A stretch of DNA of 64,000 nucleotides from Melieria omissa. Taxonomy: Eukaryota > Arthropoda > Insecta > Diptera > Ulidiidae. Made by a program: the position numbers and the translations under genes. The notes below the pieces were generated by a model. The model was given only the letters and a program-made list of their open reading frames with translations, had not been told where the DNA came from and did not search any database. The stretch is taken from NCBI GenBank assembly GCA_963971225.1, contig OZ020269.1, positions 89,858,783-89,922,782 on the forward strand, given 5' to 3'. Below are positions 46,520 through 58,314 of the stretch, in pieces; the stretch's first letter is position 1, and the number at the start of each line of letters is the position of its first letter.

Positions 46520-49500
46520 CACATGCTATTCAATCTTCTGTCCCGCAGCTTTTGTCGGGACAAAAAGCATTAGCAGACAGACATCAATCAATTATGATTT
46601 TGTTGAGTACATATGTGTCATTCATATTGATGTTCATCACTCATTTCATATTTATCACTCATATTATGTTTCTTAATGACAGACTTTTGGCATGTAGATC
46701 AAAAGAAATATTCCTGCAACTGAAATGAGGTATGAAACTAGAACAGATTTGTTTATATTTTCAATCTCTTATATTATTGATTCTTTTGAATTCTATTTAT
46801 TTTTTCAATGCGCGTCTAAAATTACTGACACTAATTCTTCAGTCAGTTCAATTACATCGATACAGATTCGAATCTGCAAATTTTTCATGAGCAATTCATA
46901 GCACTAATCACAACACACCCGACTTGAACTTTGTTCGCTGCCATTCCCAACAACTGTGCATACTCCATATTATTTAATATTGAATATCTGTTTCGAGCGA
47001 ATTGAACTGCCTCAAGTAGCACCTGTATTGATTGAGTGATTGACGGTGCAAAGTTCATGTGGCAGCGTTTCGTCGTTTTTTAGAATTAAAATTGGCATAT
47101 GTTTGAAAGTATCTCTATTTCTAGCAAATATATATTTTTACTTATCTGTATAGAAATATAAAAAAACATAATTATTATTGAAATTTAGAATTATTATTGT
47201 GAAATGACAGTCAGTGTTTTGTCTATTCACTGGCATTGGCGGGCTGAAAAGTCTTTTTACTAAGTGAGTAGTGCTTTTTTTTGTCAGAACAGTCTAACAA
47301 ACAGCACTATGACTCAGAATATACCTACCAATAAAGTGAAATAAAAGGAAGTATGTGAACGTATATGGGTTTATACAAACGTTTATTGTGTCTGGTCTGA
47401 GTGCATTGTACTACAATTGGACTCAAGGTTTCACTTTACTGTTTTTTAAATCTAACTGAGCTCCATAGAAATCTGAGCAGATTCAATTTATGTTTGAGAT
47501 CAAGTATCTCAAACCTAAATTAGAAGCAAGTGCAGCAGATACAAAGAAAATGGTCCGTCGTCTACAATCTTCTATATATAATTTTCAGCAGACATTTTTG
47601 TATTTGAGGAGGAAGAGGAGGAGTTTGTCACAGCATGGGATAATATAGGAATTTCATTTCACAATCACTTTATCGCCTTTGCTGGTCGGCGTTATCCAAC
47701 GCAGTCGCTCAAAAAAAGGATAAATGAAAATACCCTTCATTTTACTATTAAAAACCTCGAACACTTTCTTCTGGAACGGACTTTATATTCATATTGTATG
47801 TAGTTTACAGAGTTCAACCAACCAATGAACATTGTCGGTATTGTCTATAGAAATCATAATCGGCTTCCGTTCGACGGCCATCAAATCTGACATTTGTTTT
47901 CGAGAATCAAAATTCTTATCACTGCTCTTTTGGGATATCTTCTTTAATTCGCCGCAGGAATTCCTACGGAACCTTTGCCATTTTATGTTGACTTCTTGAG
48001 GACGATCTACGCGCGGAATGCTCTTCTTTCCAGAGCCTTGTTAGAGCTCAATCAACTCTTTATGTCGGACATTGATTTTGTGCTCTCTAAATCGGTCTTC
48101 CTTGAGTCACTCAACCTCGCCGCTAATTAATTAGTCATGTCTTTTTAGAAGTTTCAAGAAAGAAAGATATTCTGTTTTATTTTTATAGTCTGTAGTCTCT
48201 TGTTCATAGACCGAATCAAATAAATATAGAAATATAAAATTTCAACAAATTCAAAAGCCTCTTAGATTTCTTGTTCATTGTATTCCAAAATTATGGTATC
48301 TACTTATGCTTCTCGGAAATAATTTGCGATATAATATATGTTTTCTTAATTCTTGAGTATTAAAGTGTTAAGTATTAAAGTATTAAGCTTTTGAAAGCAA
48401 TCAAATGTGTATTTACTTTTGACAAATATTCGTTGAAATAGCCAGAAAGAAACTAGAACAAGCCATAAAAACATAGTCACCACACTAAAACAGCCATGTA
48501 GATTTTAATAATAGGGCTTTGTCCAATCGGCCAAGGTTGTGACATGTATTGATGAACTATGTTTTACTGCATTTTCCCCAAAGTGGATTGGAAAATGATT
48601 GTACATAAGTCACCTAAATAATAATGACCGGCCGGCTGTCCAACTCGGCTCATTACAAATCACGGACAAAAAATTAACATCGTTTAGGCAGGAACACTTA
48701 TCATATTGATTATATCTACTCGCTCGTATGTATGTTAATTAAATATGCACACGTTTAGCCCACAAGCCAAAGTGATTTGTTGTGCTGGATGTGAGTGTGT
48801 GTGCGGCTTATCAGCTGCGCGCCTCGACGCTCTCGTCGCATTCTCGTGTATCTCTTGGCATTCGTAATGTTTATATATGAGGTCATTAGCGTTGGACGCT
48901 CACTAATAGTGTTTGATTGCTTGATTCATAAGTAATATAAACAAATTTGAGGTAAAGTCCAATACACACATGTGCACATATGTGCAGTGTGAAATTCCCA
49001 AACTAAACGAATCGATTGTAATTGCGTTTTCTATAATGCTAAACTTCATAATGACACTTTAGTTAATTTTGAGTGTCTAGTGAAGTGTCCGATAACTAAT
49101 AATTACTCAAATAAAAAATGAAACTACATACCAAAAGCTTTAGTCAGTAAACATCAGAGTTCTGTTGGCTTACTTATTGAAATGAAATGTTATTGGGCAG
49201 CAATTAACTATTTGACCGCCTATGGCACATCTTATTTCTTCGTATTCAATTTGCTTGGCAGCATAGGACCTCAACAAGGCTTTTCCTTCTGACTCAATTA
49301 ACTTTGCACCAATATGAACCTTTCACATACTACCATTTTCAATGTGGCATTTTCATTTTCTTAAAGTAAAAGTTTACATACTTATATGCAAGTGCGATAC
49401 ATATGTAGTATGTACATATAGGTATATAATTATTTATCCTGACTAAATGACTGAATGATTCATCATCGCCCAGCCCAAACCGCTGATGATTTTTGAATTC

Positions 49501-49585
49501 GGGGTCTAAAGGAGCAAAATATCGGTTGCAGTGTGTGAAAAATCGTGATTTCAAATTGATGAAAACAGTTCAATCAAAAAAAATC
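46520..49585. other. Intergenic, nothing recognised apart from a mariner-end scrap
   Basis: At about 47252-47270 the sequence GGGCTGAAAAGTCTTTTTAC matches the terminal repeat of the snap-back mariner at 24335 for its first 16 or so bases. No other part of an element is visible. No genes are recognised. Confidence 0.4.
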
Positions 49586-49589
49586 CTAC

Positions 49590-51300
49590 AGATTTTTTTT
49601 ATTTTTTTGGAAATCAAAATTTAAAGGCGTTAATAATGTGTTAAGGTTCGTTCAAAAATAATTCGACACGTATTGTTTTTTTTTTTTGTTTCGAAAATCA
49701 AAATTTAACGGCGTCAATAATGGGTTAAGGTTCGTTTAAAAATAATTTGACACGTATTTTTTTTATTTTTTTTCAATTCTTTATTTTTTCAAAAATTGTA
49801 AGGCGCCATAATGGGTTAAGATTCGTTGACAAATAATTCGACACGTATTTTTTTTAAATCAAAATCAAAATTTAAAGGCTTTAAGGTTCGTATGTGGAAA
49901 ATTGCGAAAATTTTAATTTTTTTAAATCAAAATCTGACGGGTCAACAACGGGTTAAGAGTTTGTTTAGAGTAACTGTAAAAACACATGATTTAACCTATT
50001 AAAACCTGACCCCAGAAGGGCTTGTGCGATTTCCATAAAATTTTGCACAATCTTATTAATTGACCTAATCAAGAAAAAAAATCATGCAAATAATTCATAC
50101 CCCCACCCCCTGAACCAGGAGGGTACGTTGCGCAAACGCAATTTGGGCCTTAGTCACATACAAAACATAAAATTAAAAAAAAAAAAATTTTTTAAACTTA
50201 TTTTTAAATAGTTTAGCATTACAAAATGCAGCCCACAAAGGGATTTTGATAGGTTTGAAGAATAAGTATTTTTAATTGAATTTCAAAAATTCCCCAAAAA
50301 AAACCCTTGACTTTAGATCGAAAAAAATATATGATTATTTAAAAAATTTTGAAATTTGAGTATGGCAGAATCTAAAACGATCAATTCGAATCCAATTCTA
50401 CCCATTTTCAAGTCTTATATCTTTATGAATTACTTAATGTAGCGAAATTCCCAAACGTTGCGCGAACGCAACGCTCAGGGCTTAATGGGTTAATGAACCT
50501 TTTGAATTGAAAATTGGTAAAAACATCTGAAATCGCAAATATTTAGACACGTGTTTTTCATTTTTTTGAAAAAATTAAAATCTGACTGGGCAATGGTAGG
50601 TTAAAAGTTTGTATGAAGAAATACGGTTTTGTACGCCTTTTGACTTTAACTTGGTGAAAGTACTTCAAATAATTCGATACGTGTTCTTAATTTTATCAAA
50701 AATCAAAATTTCACGGCGTATGAAGATATTACGATTTTTTGGGATTTTTCACTTCAAACTTGGGGAAAATACTTCACATGTGAAATATTTCGAGACGTGT
50801 TTTTAATTTTTTCGAAAATTTAAATTTGACGAGGTCAACAACGGGTTAAGAGTTTGTTCAGAGTAACTGTGAAAACACATGATTTAATGAGCCTTTCGCT
50901 TGAAAATTGGTGAAAATAACTGAAGTCGAAAATAATTAGACACACGTTTTCAGTTTTTGAAAAATCAAAATCAATAATTGGACACATGTTTTTAATTTTT
51001 TTGGAAAATCAAAATCTGACTGGTTAATGATGGGTTAAAAGTTTCCACGTAAAATACGATTTTCTGGACCTTTTGACTTCGAACTTGGTGAAAGTTCTTG
51101 ACATGTGAAATAATTCGACACGTGTTTTTAATTTTTCCAAAAATCAAAATCTTACAGGGACAACGATGGGTTAAGACTTTTTATACAGTAACATGATTCT
51201 ATTGACTTCAAATATGGTGAAAGCACTTAAAATGGGAAATAACTAGACAAGTATTATATCATAAAATTAAACGGGGTTAGCAAAGGGTTAAGAAAAACTT
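49590..51300 (+). repeat. Degenerate tandem repeat (AATTCGACACGTGTTTTTAATTT)
   Basis: The phrases AATTCGACACGTATT/GTTTTT, TCAAAATTTAACGGCG and GGGTTAAGG recur at roughly 70-120 bp intervals from about 49590. Later units also include AACTGTGAAAACACATGAT and TTGGTGAAA. Divergence is high, so the array is old. A different AT-rich stretch carrying GTACGTTGCGCAAACGCAA (about 50122) and a TTGCGCGAACGCAACG echo (about 50458) sits inside it. Confidence 0.75.
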
Positions 51301-51304
51301 AATT

Positions 51305-52690
51305 TATTGGATCCATTGAGTTTATATCTATATACGAATATATGTACAAGTACGATGGTTCTGCAAGGGTCAAGTTGTAGTTGCCTACGAGGAATGTGTC
51401 GAATACGAATGTGAAAATCTTTATAAACAGAATGTGAATGGGAATTGGAAGAATATGCCACATATGTATGGCGTGACAATATAACATCTCACCTGTGCGT
51501 TTTCAATGAATACAAATTCCCGTTGTCTGCAGCACCTAACAGAATCGAAATTCAAATAGACTCTTTTCAGTTTGAAATCAATTCGCAACTGTCTTCAGCT
51601 TTCAATAATTTTTACAACATGTTTTTCACCATAACTTTGCGCGCAACTATTGCACATTGAAAACCATATTGCACACACTGAAAATATTCCACTTTCGCAA
51701 CATGTGAGACAATACTATCCGCTTCAATGGAACTTTCCATTACTTGCGCAGAAAATGCGCACAGAAACGGCCAACGCATTGCCGCCACTTATAAATATAC
51801 TAACATGCATTAATACTTTGCATGTGTTTGTTGTATATAGAATTTATGGAAAACAAATCCGTTCACAGTTCGTAGAGGATCACCGCATGCACAACAAATC
51901 AACACCATACAACTTTAATATTGTCCACAGGGAACGAACAAAAAACCACAACTGATAGTGCGTCGAGAATTTAACGACGCTCATACCACCTGACAAAAAC
52001 AATAATAATAGTGCATGAATCAATTGGCTGCAAGTACAGTGAGTACAAGTGAATGAGGCCAATTCAAATTACGAATATCTAAAAATGAGCAGACAGAAAT
52101 CGATGCGTTGCAACATCTTTCTAAGTCCCACTAAGTCCCAACCTATCTGAAGGCCACCAGATTTATTTGCTGAAGCGGCTATTGACGACTGGGTCTACAA
52201 GAAACTTTGTAGGCAGCGGCAGAACGGTTCTAGTTGCAAGGGTATGAAAGAAATGCTTCCGAAATTCTTTAGTTTTTAGTTATATGGCTATAGAATCAGA
52301 TGTAGACCGAAAAAAGGCGAGAAGGAAATATTTCGCTTCCTTGCGTTTTTAAATTAAACGCTATTTACTATGTCCATTATGTCCTTGCAAAGAGCTTTTT
52401 CCGCCCTAACTATTCCATTGGTTGTCCTACTGAGATTACAACTGAGCCAAAGCAGCATTGGATTTAACATTCGATTTTCCTTATACCCAATGACCTTTTT
52501 AAAATTCATGTTTAATATCTGCCAGAGTATTTATCCAATATACTATAGAAATTATTTCGACTTACTGAACAAATTCTAAAGTAGTTTTCAATGCCGTAAA
52601 CAAATATTTTTTCAAAATATTATTCATGTTTTTTTACCTACTTAATGCTTGTGAAACTTTGAATTTTATTAAACTACAATGTATGGAAAA
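51305..52690. other. Intergenic, nothing recognised
   Basis: Small open frames at 51445-51660 and 51650-51955 show no recognisable motif. The phrase CTAAGTCCCA is tandemly doubled near 52121-52140. Confidence 0.4.
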
Positions 52691-52700
52691 TTCTATTGTA

Positions 52701-53259
52701 CGAGGGCGGGTCAATAAGTCCGTGACTTTTTGAATGAAACACAGGTTTTTAGATAAAAAGTTATTTTATTATTCAACGTAGTCTTCTTTGAGATCTATAT
52801 ACTTAGCCCAACGTTTCTCCAGTTTTTGTATCCCTTCCGAAAAATATGATTTGTCGAGGTCTTCAAAATAGGCATTTGTTTGTGAGATAACTTCGTCATT
52901 GGAGGCAAATCTCTTTCCGCCGAGCCATTTCTTCAAGTTTGGGAACAAGAAATAGTCACTTGGGGCTAGATCGGTTGAATAGGCGGGATGAGGGAGCAAT
53001 TCGTAGCCCAATTCATGGATTTTTGCCATGGAAACTGCACATGTGTGCACCCGTGCACACGAAATTCACTTTTTTCCATTTTCTTCTCAGTCAACGCGGT
53101 TGTCTGATATTAACGGCTGTCAAAAACAAACTAAATGTCGTAGCTTGTTCAATTTTTGACAAGAGTCAACTGACAGATGACTGTTGACGGGAGCAGTGTT
53201 GCCATTTAAATTAAGAGGCGGGAAATTCAAAAAGTCACGGACTTATTGACCCGCCCTCG
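52701..53259 (-). mobile_element. Internally deleted mariner (5' tip joined to 3' end)
   Basis: The terminal inverted repeats CGAGGGCGGGTCAATAAGTC are at both ends, between TA at 52699-52700 and 53260-53261. The copy is 559 bp against roughly 1.3 kb for a full mariner, so most of the middle is missing. Confidence 0.92.
52769..53079 (-). pseudogene. Mariner transposase remnant: eight N-terminal codons fused out of frame to the C-terminus
   Basis: The ATG at 53079 opens MEKSEFRV. The sequence then passes at about 53055 into a different frame carrying the mariner C-terminus: SMAKIHELGYELLPHPAYS, DLAPSDYFLFPNLKKWLGG and a final DYVE before the stop at 52769. The DNA-binding domain and the first two catalytic Asp residues are lost; the DLAPSDYFLF region with the third Asp remains. 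It shares its first residues with the snap-back element at 24.3 kb. Confidence 0.88.
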
Positions 53260-53294
53260 TATATTTGAGGTATAGAAAAAAAATAATAATAATA

Positions 53295-53844
53295 TCAGGT
53301 GTACAAGTAGAAAACCGCCGTTTTCCACTGGGTGGTGCCACCTTTGGAAATCGGTGAGAGAATTCCGATCAGAAACATCACATGGCAAGCTAAGATATCG
53401 GTTAACAACTCCACATCATCTCGCTTGTTTATTCTTATTGTCCATTTTTTTGTTGGTGCGTGAAGATGTCGATATTTGAACCGAATAAGCGTCATTTGCG
53501 GGAGATTTTGCTTTTCGCGTTTCATTCGAAAAAATCTGCAGCTGCAGCGCGTCGAATGATTGTAGCAACTTATAGTGAGTCGTGTATCAGTGAAAGAACG
53601 TGTCGAGAATGGTTCGTGAAATTCAAAAATGGTGATTATGACGTGAAAGACAAGGATCGGCCGGGTCCCGTGAAAAATTTTGAACATGCAGCTTTGGAGA
53701 CTCTGTTGGATGAAGATTCTTGTCAGACGCAACAAGAACTCGCGGATTCTTTGGGTGTGACTCAGCAATCCATTTCCCTTCGCCTGAAAAGCTTGGGAAT
53801 GATATTATGAAAAAAACTACTACTACTTCTACTTGTACACCCAA
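53295..53844 (+). mobile_element. Internally deleted mariner keeping only its DNA-binding half
   Basis: The ends share GGTGTACAAGTAGAA in inverted orientation (left from 53298, right to about 53842). TA dinucleotides at 53293-53294 and 53845-53846 are plausible target duplications. The copy is about 550 bp, so the catalytic half of the element is gone and the frame ends just before the right terminal repeat. Confidence 0.8.
53466..53810 (+). CDS. Mariner DNA-binding (paired-type HTH) domain, standalone open frame
   Basis: From the ATG at 53466 (MSIFEPNKRHLREILLFAFH) the frame is open for 114 codons. The first helix-turn-helix includes KKSAAAARRMIVATY and CISERTCREWFVKFKNGDYD. The linker KDKDRPGPVKNFEHAALETL and the second helix-turn-helix (EDSCQTQQELADSLGVTQQS, then RLKSLGMI) follow. 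It ends LGMIL then TGA. In a full mariner the DDE catalytic domain would follow; here the element's terminal repeat comes at once. The frame has no stop or shift. It could in principle encode a terminal-repeat-binding protein without catalytic activity. Expression is unknown, and it may be only a young deletion product. Confidence 0.8.
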   Translation: MSIFEPNKRHLREILLFAFHSKKSAAAARRMIVATYSESCISERTCREWFVKFKNGDYDVKDKDRPGPVKNFEHAALETLLDEDSCQTQQELADSLGVTQQSISLRLKSLGMIL

Positions 53845-54129
53845 TAATAGAAGTGAAATCTTCTAATATTTTCCATAGTCGCAAGATAAATTGTCAAAGC
53901 TAGGCCTTCTTTTCGAAAAATCGAGAGGAGGATGATAGTAAATGCTGCGGTATAGAAAAAATTGTTAATTTATTGAGAGTTTTATTTAAAATAGCGGCGG
54001 AAGCGCCTGGTATCTCAATAACATAAATTTATCGCACTTTAACTGATCTTTTTGCTATCGAAAGATTACATCTTATCGATAGACACTTCTGACTGATTTT
54101 TTAACTAAAAGTAGAATTTTAACCATCAA

Positions 54130-54341
54130 CCACCCCTCGTTTTCACCTCATGCGGTATCGTGCGACTTTCACCTTTTCAAAAAATGCATTTACCGATTAA
54201 ACAAAGGCGTTTTGAGGACGTAGAAGCTATCCAAAAGGCTTGTACCGACATTCTGGAGGACATTCCAGCCGACGATCTAAAACACTCATTATACATGCTT
54301 TTAGATCAAATAGCTGTACAGAGCCTGAAGGGGGCTATTTA
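54130..54341 (+). pseudogene. Possible mariner C-terminal fragment
   Basis: The frame reads LPIKQRRFEDVEAIQKACTD, then ILEDIPADDLKHSLYMLLDQ, ending before a stop at 54340. The arrangement (RRF--VEAIQ, then IP--D, then a helical tail) resembles the extreme C-terminus of some mariner/Tc1 transposases. No catalytic motif is present, so the call is tentative. Confidence 0.4.
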
Positions 54342-54344
54342 AAA

Positions 54345-56610
54345 AAACCATATCGGTTTTACCAAAAAAATTTTTGATTATTATTTTAAATGTTGAAAAA
54401 TGAAAAGACCTTTTTGCTTATGTGGGAACGTACATATCATACATAGTGATATAACATTTTAAATAAATGTAGGCCATGGGGGTTCTAAAACCCAAAACCT
54501 CCTCCGTCCTTGGCTACGCCCCTGTTTATGGGCAAACTAAAGAATATAATACTTATTTCTTTCTTTACAATCTAAGAAAACTTCGACCACGTAAAAGTGA
54601 ACGTTTTCCACTTCTGCTTCTTCTAACCTGGATTCGTTTAACTCTTTCAACTCAAATATAACACAATGTGTTCTGAGTAAACCTCAGGCATTATGTCTCG
54701 AATTCATAATTAACTTTTTAGGTTCAGATACGTTATTTGAAAGGCATACGACAGTTCTTACTGTAACTTTTTAATTACTAAATTTCAGAAGTGGGTGTCA
54801 AACATCAAAGCAATGCAGACTAGCGATTAAATTAGTCGAAGGACAAACACAGTCATATATGTACTGTCAATCGATCGAAGTTGTTAATCATAATTTTTTT
54901 TTCCATTTCGACCACGCCCGCTTCCAAGCGTTACACTAGTGCGAGTCAAGTCTATATGTGTGTATATAAAAAAGTAAATATGACAAGTTATACTCGCATA
55001 TGGATATAACTAGGCGTTGATTTATTCAACTAGCTGCGTACTTATGCCGCTTTTATGTACGTTCGAGTGTGCGACAAATGACAAACAGCCGCACCAGCGA
55101 TTAACCGAAACTGATAAGACGCAGCCAACGCTTCTACCCGCTTAGGGGCTTTTGTTGTCCACACACCGAATAAAACAGTCAACCGTTGCCCATGTAAAGG
55201 AAACTAAAACTAGGCGAGCGGGGAATTTTATGTCCCTGTTATTTCTGCTGATAAGACGTTTGTGAAAGAGCGATAGCTGATAGATAAATGCGCTTTTGCC
55301 ACTGCTTTTTCAAGCAAATTACAAGCAAAATAACAAAAGGTTTGTGCTTGGTTGAGCAAACAAAATATTTGCAGCGCTGATAAGCGCACAAAATCGATTA
55401 TTTTATTATTGCTTATCAACAGGTCTTGTAAATTATGTTATAAATAAATAAACGTAAAGCAATCATAAGCGCCGAGTTTCGTCTGAGCAGCTGAACCAAC
55501 TGAGAGCGAAGACTGCCGACCGTGGGTGGGAAAAGGTGTTGTTGCATAATTTATAAAATTCACAAACTGTGCTGTTACAAATCGAAAATGTCTGAACTGT
55601 TCATTGTAATTAGGTGGTCAAGTTTAGAGCGATACGAGCAGCTGTCGAACAGCTGTTAACTTGTGCGAGAGTGCAAACAGCTGATTGGAAACAACGTCCC
55701 AGCTGCCTACAGTGTCAGGCAGATGTCATTAGCCTGTCAACCGCGACTCAACGTAGACACTTTGTTGCCACGTGGCCTGTGAATGGACACAGGTGTAAAG
55801 AACTCTGTGGTCAAATGCAATAATCGCTTAGATCAATAAGTAATATTTTGAGCAGCACTCTTCAAAGGAACCCTTAAATCAACGATGTCTTAAGTCGACT
55901 TAAGCGTTTATCGTTGTTGACCACAGAATTGAATTTTTTAGTTTCAGCTCTCATTGTTGTTTTGTGAAAATTCTGTGCGCACAGCCAATTAGTTTAGAAT
56001 TTTTTTTATAACACACTGCATTGCAAAATTCAAAAAGTTCCCCTGCCGTCGCGGCCAATGCTTACCGCCACCCACACGCCGTGAGCCCAATTCGGCTGCT
56101 CCTCGTTGGCGGTGTGCGCGCGCTGTTTGCGCGATTCGACGCACAGCACCGGCTAGCAATTTGCTGGACCTTGACTTCTTCAATGAATTTGTATGCTTAG
56201 TGCATACCAAGCATCAAAGTGCTGGCCACAGTCCCGGCGACCACGATACGGCACAACAATAATAACAACAATATTGATTAGAATTGCGACGAGCAGCACT
56301 TCACGACAACAAGAAACGCAACCAATGAATGGCACCGACGGTGGCGGCGACGCTGTCAGTGCCATGGCGCGCACTGTTGTTATTATTGTTGATTCTAAAC
56401 CGCCAGCAACACACATATCGCCAGCAATTGATTTTTCTAAAGCACGCTACATCGCTTTTGTGCCGGTTTATGGGTTTATTAGAATAAGTAGTCTGTAGTG
56501 GACGAACAGGTGGGTACAAACGAGTTTGATTTTTGGCTTCTAATGTGGAACTTTGATTGCATGTTATTTAAGTTTATAAAAAATTAGATCGAACAAAAAC
56601 GATGGTCACT
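54345..56610. other. Intergenic, no gene recognised; contains a perfect palindrome
   Basis: A mixture of AT-rich DNA and a moderately GC-rich block (55650-56400). Short open frames have no recognisable motifs. See the palindrome at 55889. Confidence 0.4.
55889..55904. repeat. Perfect 16-bp palindrome CTTAAGTCGACTTAAG
   Basis: The sequence equals its own reverse complement. It sits between imperfectly inverted ATCAACGAT and ATCGTTGTTGA flanks, which could extend a cruciform. Confidence 0.7.
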
Positions 56611-56613
56611 TAA

Positions 56614-57134
56614 TCTCTTCGACCCCGAATGTTATCCTGTGTCTCGATATTACTTTTTGGTATTTAAATCATGATACAGTTTCCTAAGAAGTGTGCACAA
56701 GACATTTGAAGTCGCCACGCCTCTTTGCTAAAGTTCTAGTTTGTTTGGTTTTGAACAAATTTAGCTTAAAATGGGTTAAATAAATTTTGGATCAATATGT
56801 TTTAATTACAAAAAAATTATTCAATATTTATGGAAAAATACAAAATTATTACTTTTTAATTTTATTCAACCATTATTAAAGAAACAGGGTTTTGATTAAA
56901 CGCGCCCAATTTGCAGACTTCAATTAGAACACAAACTTTTCCTGATATCGCTGCAAATTATTGGAAATTATTTTGGAGATAATAGTAAAATTTTTGTAAT
57001 TTGCTTTGAATTTACTTCTACAAATATTAGGTTGTTGGTCCCTACTTAAATTAAACCCATAAATCAACCGTAGCTTTTGCTATAAGATGACAAATAGGTG
57101 TAATTGCTGTCAGGCAACTTTGGGGTCGAAAGGG
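56614..57134 (+). mobile_element. piggyBac-type MITE, copy 4
   Basis: This 521-bp element has TTAA at 56610-56613 and 57135-57138. The left end reads TCTCTTCGACCCCGAATG and the right end TTTGGGGTCGAAAGGG. It is collinear with copies 1 and 3 throughout. Confidence 0.9.
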
Positions 57135-57138
57135 TTAA

Positions 57139-57935
57139 TTTTAATTGGCTTTAATCGTAGCGTTTCTTTCACAACAGTCATCCTTTCAAATGTCGGCGGT
57201 TTGTGGATCTTGTTTGCTTTATCTTAGATGTTAAAAATTTTTACATATGTTCTAAGTAAATTTATTACATTTTAGAGATCAAACATCAATCTCGCTATTG
57301 ACAGTCCCCAGTGTTTACTTATTGATTTGAGATCAATTCAATATAGAAGAACTTTTCCAATCTCTGATTTCTGTTTTCGATCTTATAGTGGAAATTTAAC
57401 TGCTTTATTTTTCCTTCTGTTGGCTAATTCAATACCTCTCCTTGTCTTCACATCCTCGAACTCATGTTTTGGCTCTTCACATTTTTTAAGAACCCAGCAG
57501 AAAGTGACTCTGAGTTCCCAATTTCACAACCAAATTCACAGAATCTGCTACTTCCAAACGACATCAGTCGATCTTTATTCTTCTAAATTGAGTGCTTGGT
57601 CCAGTTCTCATAGCACTTGTGGTACTCAATTTTCGAAATATCCAACAGAGCCGTCTTCGTTTATGTATCTCCTCTTGGCTACTAAAACACGATCCTCATT
57701 ACAGCTTTTTGAGTCGATCAAAAAGTCACAGCAAACTAAATTAGATGAATTTGGAAGTTAACGAATGGGGGGACTCACTACTTTTTTGGTTTGAATCTCC
57801 CGGACAATGATTTTTGCAAATTTGATTCCATCAAAAAGTCAGAACGGGTAACAAAGCGCGTTACCATGGTGGTTCAAGGAACGTTTTGATCAAGGAAGGA
57901 TTAGGGTTCGACGATATGAAAAGATGCTGAATAGT
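57139..57935. other. Intergenic, nothing certain
   Basis: A 144-codon plus-strand open frame (57327-57761), rich in Ser, Thr and Phe, has no recognisable domain. Its position just upstream of a LINE fragment makes an old LINE-derived origin possible. Confidence 0.35.
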
Positions 57936-57939
57936 AAGT

Positions 57940-58310
57940 TGACGTTTTGACTGATCTCATAAATGGACGGAATCCTGCTTTGCTCTCGTGCCAAATCTAG
58001 CCGACACTTAGACTTCATCGTTCTAGACAACTTCTCGAAACTAGAAGCTGAGGTCCTAAAAGGTCACTGTCTAATAAGTATCCACTCAAAAAGGTTGTGA
58101 CTATTTGGCAATGATTTCTGTAGGAGCTACGTGCATGAGGCGGAGAAGAAAAACGTAACTCATCTTCTATGTATCTGGGCTGAACCTTCTAGGAGATAAA
58201 AGATAAGTGTAATACTGGGTAAGTTCTTCTTTGATGGCTTAGGGGATCTAACCGATAATACTGTTCACAATTTTCAAGGCTTCGTTAAAAGCTTAAATTG
58301 AGTCCTCTAA
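57940..58310 (+). pseudogene. LINE ORF2 C-terminal fragment (zinc-knuckle tail)
   Basis: In shifting frames it reads SRHLDFIVLDNFS, EVLKGHCLISIHSKRL, then NDFCRSYVHEAEKKNVTHLL and FFFDGLGDLTDN. This follows the order of the tail after RNase H in I/Jockey-like LINEs (a GHC-L block, a CRSC--EEE--HLLC-C block, then a final helix). Several stops and frameshifts are present. It is a different family from the LINE at 28.6 kb. Confidence 0.65.
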
Positions 58311-58314
58311 CAGG

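Noticed and set aside
49590..51300. CRISPR-like spaced repeats
   Set aside because: Units are diverged, spacing is irregular and the context is eukaryotic; this is a degenerate tandem repeat.
57327..57761. 144-codon open frame as a host gene
   Set aside because: No domain, no splice or Kozak support, composition unlike a conserved protein, and it lies beside a LINE fragment.
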